Assembly (NCBI GenBank): GCA_013151315.1
Contig: JAADIN010000228.1
Location: 1 to 9,492, forward strand
DNA from: Planctomycetota bacterium
Lineage (GTDB): Bacteria; Planctomycetota; Planctomycetia; Pirellulales; Lacipirellulaceae
Direction of reading: 5' to 3'
Length of the DNA: 9,492 nucleotides
The notes under the pieces were generated by a model. The model saw nothing but the letters and a program-made list of their open reading frames with translations, was not told the origin of the DNA and searched no databases. The stretch's first letter is position 1, and each line of letters begins with the position of its first letter. Both the position numbers and the translations under genes were made by a program. Below are positions 6,170-9,492 of this stretch, piece by piece.

Positions 6170-6257
6170 CTCCGGCGATGCATCGCATCGCGGCTGTTTT
6201 GTCAGATCGCGGCTATTTCTGTCGCATCGCGTTCTGTCGCATCGCGGCTATTGTTTT
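6170..6257 (+). repeat. Tandem ~20-bp repeat array upstream of purF
   Basis: The 184-base gap between the DUF2237 gene and purF holds about four imperfect copies of a unit built on (G)TC(G/A)(C/G)ATCGCGGCTATTT. They are at 6181-6200, 6201-6220, 6221-6235 (shortened) and 6236-6257. The array opens with CTCCGGCGAT (6170-6179). That 10-mer, and the 16-mer TGTCAGATCGCGGCTA (6200-6215), recur after purF at 7860-7886. No tRNA or clear promoter is seen here. The last copy ends 23 bases before the purF ATG, so it lies in the leader or promoter region. Confidence 0.75.
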
Positions 6258-6280
6258 CCTCCAGCCTAGCGCCTTTCTTC

Positions 6281-7852
6281 ATGAGCGAACTGAATCACGA
6301 GTGTGGCGTTGCCGCGATCTATCACCTGCCGGGCGAGGAGATTAGCCCTCTTTGTCCGCCTCAGGGGCCACGCGAAATCTCGCGATTGATGCCTCGGATG
6401 CTTTTGGACATCCAAAACCGCGGGCAGCTTTCTGCGGGGATGACTAGCTACAATCCCGATCGGCAGCAGTTGCTCGATACCCACCGCAAACTGGGGACCG
6501 TCAACCAGGCCTTTCGGCTTAATCATCGGGGCAAGTCCGAAAGCCTGATGCGCAAGTACTCGGGCTCGGCCGCGATCGGGCATGTGCGCTACGCGACTTG
6601 CGGGGCCGACGATTGCAGCTACGCCCAGCCCTTCGAACGGCACCATTTGCAGAAACACAAATGGTTTAGCTTTGCCTTCAACGGCCAGCTTGCCAACTAC
6701 ACGCAGCTTCGCGACAAGCTGCTCGACGAAGACGATCATCATCTCACTCGGGCGACCGACACCGAGATCATCATGCACGAGATTAGCCGCGAGTTGTCGG
6801 GCGATCGTCGGATGCCGCTGGTCGACGTAATGCGTCACCTTGCCACGCGTTTTGATGGGGCGTACAGTCTGGCGATGCTCAATGCGCAGGGCGAGATGCT
6901 GGTGGCTCGCGACCCGCTAGGCATCAAGCCGATGTGCATCGCGATCGAGGGCCCTCTGTTTGCCGCGGCGAGCGAGAGCGTCGCTCTGGCCAATCTGGGC
7001 TTTGCCTCCGACTCGATTCGTTCGCTCGAAGCGGGCGAAGCGGTCACGATTTCTGGCGGAAAAATCAGCATCGAGCGGTACAGCGACAACCCTCGTCGGG
7101 CCCATTGTTTTTTCGAGTGGATTTATTTTGCCAACGTCGCGAGCACCCTGGACGAGCGGAGCGTTTATCTCTCGCGAAAGACGTTGGGCGAAGAATTGGC
7201 TCGCGTCGAGGACTTGGAAATCGACGACACAACGATTGTTGTGCCGGTGCCCGATACGAGCAAAGCGGCCGCCGACGCGATGGCCTACAAACTGAAGGTG
7301 CCGAGTATCGAGGGGCTGATTCGCAATCGCTATTCGGGCCGCACGTTTATCGAGACGGGCGACCGCCGGGCCAAAGCGGAGGCCAAGTACACGCCGCTGC
7401 CCGAGGTACTTGAAGGACGCCGGGTGTTGTTGGTCGAGGATTCGATCGTCCGTTCGACCACCATGCGCGTCTTGATATCAAAAATCCGAAAAATTGGTCG
7501 GGCGAAGGAAATTCACGTTCGCGTCGCTTGTCCGCCGATCGCGGCGCCCTGTTTTTATGGCATCGACATGTCGACCATTGGCGAACTTTTCGCGCCGCCC
7601 TTTCTGAAAGAAGGACAGACGCCCGAGCAGATGTACCAGGCGATGGCGGAAGAATTGGGCGCCGACTCGCTCCGCTATTTGCCCGTCGAGTCGATCGCTC
7701 GCGCCGTCGCCAAGCCGGCCGAGCAACTCTGCCAAGCCTGTCTCATCGGCGAATATCCCACGCCCTGTGGCCAAAAACTCTACGACATCGCGCTGGAGAA
7801 TTACCGATCGAGCAGCGACGACTCATCGAGCCGTACCTACGAGACGGTTTAG
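6281..7852 (+). CDS. purF: Amidophosphoribosyltransferase (PurF), iron-sulfur type
   Basis: PurF makes 5-phosphoribosylamine from PRPP and glutamine, the committed step of purine synthesis. The protein is 523 residues from the ATG at 6281. An N-terminal-nucleophile glutaminase domain (8 to about 250) starts at C8 in ECGVAAIY, implying removal of a 7-residue propeptide. It carries GHVRYAT (100-106), FNGQL (133-137) and DPLGIKP (211-217). The phosphoribosyltransferase domain has [11 protein letters not shown] (321-331), the NRYSGRTFI flexible loop (349-357) and the PRPP motif [12 protein letters not shown] (383-394). C276, C424, C484 and C487 fit the four 4Fe-4S ligands of the Bacillus-type enzyme. 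Oddities: the usual YFARPDS is YFANVAST (282-289), and there is a short low-complexity serine-rich tail. A TTG at 6251 would add 10 residues before the propeptide and is less likely. No Shine-Dalgarno. No other pur gene is adjacent. Confidence 0.95.
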   Translation: MSELNHECGVAAIYHLPGEEISPLCPPQGPREISRLMPRMLLDIQNRGQLSAGMTSYNPDRQQLLDTHRKLGTVNQAFRLNHRGKSESLMRKYSGSAAIGHVRYATCGADDCSYAQPFERHHLQKHKWFSFAFNGQLANYTQLRDKLLDEDDHHLTRATDTEIIMHEISRELSGDRRMPLVDVMRHLATRFDGAYSLAMLNAQGEMLVARDPLGIKPMCIAIEGPLFAAASESVALANLGFASDSIRSLEAGEAVTISGGKISIERYSDNPRRAHCFFEWIYFANVASTLDERSVYLSRKTLGEELARVEDLEIDDTTIVVPVPDTSKAAADAMAYKLKVPSIEGLIRNRYSGRTFIETGDRRAKAEAKYTPLPEVLEGRRVLLVEDSIVRSTTMRVLISKIRKIGRAKEIHVRVACPPIAAPCFYGIDMSTIGELFAPPFLKEGQTPEQMYQAMAEELGADSLRYLPVESIARAVAKPAEQLCQACLIGEYPTPCGQKLYDIALENYRSSSDDSSSRTYETV

Positions 7853-7859
7853 AGTTGTG

Positions 7860-7886
7860 CTCCGGCGATCTGTCAGATCGCGGCTA
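7860..7886. repeat. Palindromic repeat downstream of purF, related to the upstream array
   Basis: The 75-base gap between convergent purF and trmB contains GCGATCTG (7865-7872), one T, then CAGATCGC (7874-7881), a perfect inverted repeat. It can fold as a 6-bp stem with a 5-base loop. Both blocks of this 27-bp element also occur, in the same orientation, in the array before purF (6170-6179 and 6200-6215). No T-tract is present, so terminator function is doubtful. Confidence 0.7.
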
Positions 7887-7927
7887 CTCGAGAAACTGAA
7901 GTGGCTTGACGCATCGTCGGAGGCAGT

Positions 7928-8569
7928 TCATTCTTTCACAAACTCGGCCCGATAGACCGGGTCTTCATTCATCCGAGTGCGGCGTTCGAAGTGGGTATGG
8001 TAGTCGAGGTCGTGCTCGGCGGTCCGTCGAGGCACCTCGATCGGCCCGGCCAGCGAAGTCTGCTCGGAGATCAGCTTTAGCGTCACGTCAAAGTATTCTT
8101 TCACGTCGGTCCAAAAGTGCAGCCGGCCTTGGGGCTTCAGTGTCCGAACGACATCGGCCAGAAACGGTTCGTTGAGCACTCGTCGACACCGGTGTCGTCG
8201 CTTCCACCACGGGTCGGGGAAGTAGACATGCACGGCGACGAGCGATTCGTCGGGCAGGATTTCGCGGAACAGCCGTAAACCATCGCCATAGACCGAAATC
8301 GCATTGCTGAGATTTTGCTTCAGCAGGCGGGCTGCGGTGAAATGCGCATATTTGCGTGCGACTTCAACACCTAGGAAATTGTGGCCCGGATTGTTGATCG
8401 CTGCGTTCTGCAAAAACAGCCCTTTGCCGCTTCCCATCTCGACCTCGAGCGGCGCATCTTGGCCGAAGAGCTCGCTGGTATCCCATGGCATGGGCAGCTT
8501 GTCGACGGTGCGCAAGTGAAAAGAGAGATCGAGGTCGGGTTCAAGCTTCGGTAGTGCGCGTCGGCCCAT
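7928..8569 (-). CDS. trmB: tRNA (guanine-N7-)-methyltransferase TrmB
   Basis: TrmB uses S-adenosylmethionine to form 7-methylguanosine at position 46 of the variable loop of tRNAs. The 213-residue protein from the ATG at 8567-8569 has the normal bacterial length. The SAM site is LEVEMGSGKG (41-50). FLGVEVARKYA (65-75) is the acidic-loop strand, VYFPDPWWKRRHRCRR (115-130) is the hallmark catalytic/tRNA-binding block (family FPDPWPKKRHHKRR), and the C-terminal DYHTHFERRTRMNED matches the T-x-FE-R region. The frame stays open upstream to 8614, but that part lies inside a perfect palindrome (8598-8625) and is not conserved-looking, so the shorter start is chosen. No Shine-Dalgarno. It lies 75 bases downstream of the dehydratase gene on the same strand and may share its transcript. 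It converges with purF. Confidence 0.94.
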   Translation of the reverse strand: MGRRALPKLEPDLDLSFHLRTVDKLPMPWDTSELFGQDAPLEVEMGSGKGLFLQNAAINNPGHNFLGVEVARKYAHFTAARLLKQNLSNAISVYGDGLRLFREILPDESLVAVHVYFPDPWWKRRHRCRRVLNEPFLADVVRTLKPQGRLHFWTDVKEYFDVTLKLISEQTSLAGPIEVPRRTAEHDLDYHTHFERRTRMNEDPVYRAEFVKE

Positions 8570-8597
8570 TTTTGAATGCGAACTTCGGGAACGGGTA

Positions 8598-8633
8598 AAG
8601 CCAGGGGGTTGCAACCCCCTGGCTTGCGCCAGG
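8598..8633. repeat. Perfect 28-bp palindrome with an alternative overlapping hairpin
   Basis: Bases 8598-8625 form a perfect palindrome, AAGCCAGGGGGTTG followed by its reverse complement. It lies between the dehydratase stop (8645) and the trmB ATG (8569). A second hairpin, CCTGGC (8618-8623) with GCCAGG (8628-8633) and a TTGC loop, uses the same arm, so the two folds exclude each other. There is only a very short T-run on the minus side. It could be a processing, attenuation or mobile palindromic element. Confidence 0.75.
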
Positions 8634-8644
8634 ATAGTATCATC

Positions 8645-9157
8645 TCAACAGTTGTCTCGCAGCTCTTCCACCGGCAAGGGGATGGCTCGGATCTCGCCTT
8701 CGCAGACCAATCGGGTATCGACGAACTCTTGAAACCGGCTGACGACCATCCGGCCTCTCCGTAGTTTAATGATTTGCGTAACGATTGTGAGTCGATCGCC
8801 GGGTAGGACCGTTTCGCGAAACCGAACGTTGTTGAGCCCTCCCAAGCCGACCACCACTTCGCCGCCCAGTAGGTCGTGGCGGCATGCGTGGAACGAGCAA
8901 ACCTGGGCTGCGGCCTCGCACATCATCACCCCCGGCATGAGCGGCATCCCCGGCATGTGGCCTGCGACCCAAAACTCTTCCGGAGAGGTGTCTCGATAGC
9001 CGATGCAGATATTTCTCTCGGGGTCGTCGTAGACGATCGCGGTGAGCTGTTCCATCGCATCGCGCTGGCGATTGTAGCGGCGAATCGCCTCGAGGTCGGC
9101 AACGACCTGAGTCGTGTCGATTTCCTGAGGATCGAGGATCCAATCTTTGCTGGCCAC
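8645..9157 (-). CDS. FabZ/FabA-like 3-hydroxyacyl-ACP dehydratase
   Basis: The 170-residue protein is a single hot-dog-fold dehydratase, expected to remove water from 3-hydroxyacyl-ACP to give trans-2-enoyl-ACP in fatty-acid elongation. The diagnostic block is FWVAGHMPGMPLMPGVMMCE (62-81) followed by AAAQ. It matches FabZ H-F/M-PG-x-P-x-MPGV-x-x-x-E with catalytic H67 and E81. A further strand pair follows (VVGLGGLNNVRFRETVLPGD). The N-terminus, about 60 residues before the motif, is a little longer than in minimal FabZ and contains a charged helix, DLEAIRRYNRQRDAMEQL. The start is GTG at 9155-9157, supported by AGAGG five bases upstream, which overlaps the stop of the basic microprotein gene. 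It may be a specialised paralog rather than the main fabZ, since it is not in a fab cluster, so I leave the symbol empty. Confidence 0.88.
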   Translation of the reverse strand: MASKDWILDPQEIDTTQVVADLEAIRRYNRQRDAMEQLTAIVYDDPERNICIGYRDTSPEEFWVAGHMPGMPLMPGVMMCEAAAQVCSFHACRHDLLGGEVVVGLGGLNNVRFRETVLPGDRLTIVTQIIKLRRGRMVVSRFQEFVDTRLVCEGEIRAIPLPVEELRDNC

Positions 9158-9165
9158 CTTTACCT

Positions 9166-9264
9166 CTAGGTTTTCACCTTCTGTCGACGATTCTTACGAG
9201 GACGGCTGTTCGCCGGACGTTTGCCGTGATTGGCTTTTTTGACTTTGCGACCAGGTTTGGCCAT
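9166..9264 (-). CDS. 32-residue highly basic microprotein, possibly ribosome-associated
   Basis: This gene is easily missed because of its size. ATG at 9262-9264, TAG at 9166-9168. The ATG is preceded by a strong Shine-Dalgarno, GTAGGAG, with 8 bases before the start, one of the best in the window. The product begins MAKPGRKVKKANHGKRPANS and continues RPRKNRRQKVKT. It has 14 Lys/Arg in 32 residues and no acidic residue, so it should bind nucleic acid, most likely rRNA. The RPRK close to the C-terminus and the G-K pattern recall the small ribosomal protein bTHX, but the match is loose and I do not claim identity. Its stop is 8 bases before the dehydratase GTG and overlaps that gene's Shine-Dalgarno, which suggests co-transcription and translational coupling. 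Confidence 0.75.
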   Translation of the reverse strand: MAKPGRKVKKANHGKRPANSRPRKNRRQKVKT

Positions 9265-9344
9265 GACGGACTCCTACGGAGGATGCGAGTGGAGGGGTTG
9301 TTTTGGACCCAAGAGTTTAACAGATGCCCGCAGGACTAGATAGC

Positions 9345-9400
9345 CCCATGCTTTGCGTGGGTAATCTAACGGCCCACGCTTCGAGGCCGTGGGCTTTTTT
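9345..9400 (+). terminator. Tandem hairpins with plus-strand terminator and alternative pairing
   Basis: Hairpin A: CCCATGC (9345-9351), TTT loop, GCGTGGG (9355-9361). Hairpin B: GCCCACG (9372-9378), 9-base loop, CGTGGGC (9388-9394), then six T (9395-9400), an intrinsic terminator on the plus strand. GCGTGGG of A is also fully complementary to CCCACGC (9373-9379) of B, so an alternative stem can form that would break the terminator. No plus-strand gene precedes it within the window, so what it ends is unclear. It may serve as a bidirectional end for the minus-strand gene entering at 9492, although that side lacks a T-run. Confidence 0.6.
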
Positions 9401-9447
9401 CTCGGTCGAGAACGGGATTACTCTGGGTGGGAGCGGAACACTCTGCC

Positions 9448-9492
9448 CTAGCGACGACGACCATACGTCAGCAAAAGCAGCATACCGCCAAG
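9448..9492 (-). CDS. C-terminal end of an unidentified protein, partial
   Basis: From the right edge the minus strand reads LGGMLLLLTYGRRR and then TAG (9448-9450). A short hydrophobic run followed by a basic tail looks like the end of a terminal membrane segment or a C-terminal anchor, with RRR on the cytoplasmic side. Only 14 residues are visible, so no family can be named, and a chance open frame cannot be excluded. Confidence 0.45.
   Translation of the reverse strand, partial: LGGMLLLLTYGRRR

Noticed and set aside
6181..6257. CRISPR array
   Set aside because: The units are directly adjacent and imperfect, with no unique spacers, so this is a tandem repeat rather than a CRISPR.
8570..8614. 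15-residue N-terminal extension of TrmB
   Set aside because: Its first codon lies in the centre of the perfect palindrome, and the added residues are unlike TrmB.

Overview
The window looks like a chromosomal stretch from a planctomycete, probably of the Pirellulales type. This is inferred from the moderately high GC content, the scarcity of Shine-Dalgarno sites before most starts, the short secreted protein without a recognisable family, and intergenic spaces packed with palindromic repeats. No tool was run, so the taxonomic call is a judgement.

Layout, left to right. At 1-787 (+) lies a likely two-gene toxin-antitoxin module: the C-terminal part of a Panacea/SocA (DUF4065) antitoxin-like protein, followed 16 bases later by a small RelE/ParE-like protein. 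Both are visibly more AT-rich than the rest. Converging on it is lexA (-), the SOS repressor, with a palindrome in its upstream region. From 1411 to 1868 there is no convincing gene, but there is an 18-bp inverted repeat enclosing 11-bp tandem units. Next come proB (+, glutamate 5-kinase with PUA domain), a 21-bp-period repeat block with two strong hairpins, a small secreted helical protein (+) and a FetB/UPF0014-type permease (+) without its ATPase. The permease overlaps tail to tail with a cyclopropane-fatty-acid-synthase-like methyltransferase (-), whose terminator lies inside the permease reading frame. A DUF2237 protein (+) follows behind an extended -10 promoter, then purF (+), which is flanked on both sides by copies of one repeat family. 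The right end is on the minus strand: trmB, a FabZ/FabA-like dehydratase, a 32-residue highly basic protein directly upstream of the dehydratase, and the last 14 residues of another protein entering from the right edge.

Most genes are unrelated housekeeping functions: SOS control, proline synthesis, purine synthesis, tRNA m7G46 modification, and fatty-acid synthesis or lipid modification. They appear as single units rather than a pathway operon. The only tight couplings are the Panacea/toxin pair and the basic-peptide/dehydratase pair. The most interesting items are the Panacea module, the previously easy-to-miss basic microprotein whose stop codon overlaps the dehydratase ribosome binding site, the four-segment hairpin array at 9345-9400 that can form mutually exclusive structures, and several different palindromic repeat families in the gaps between genes.
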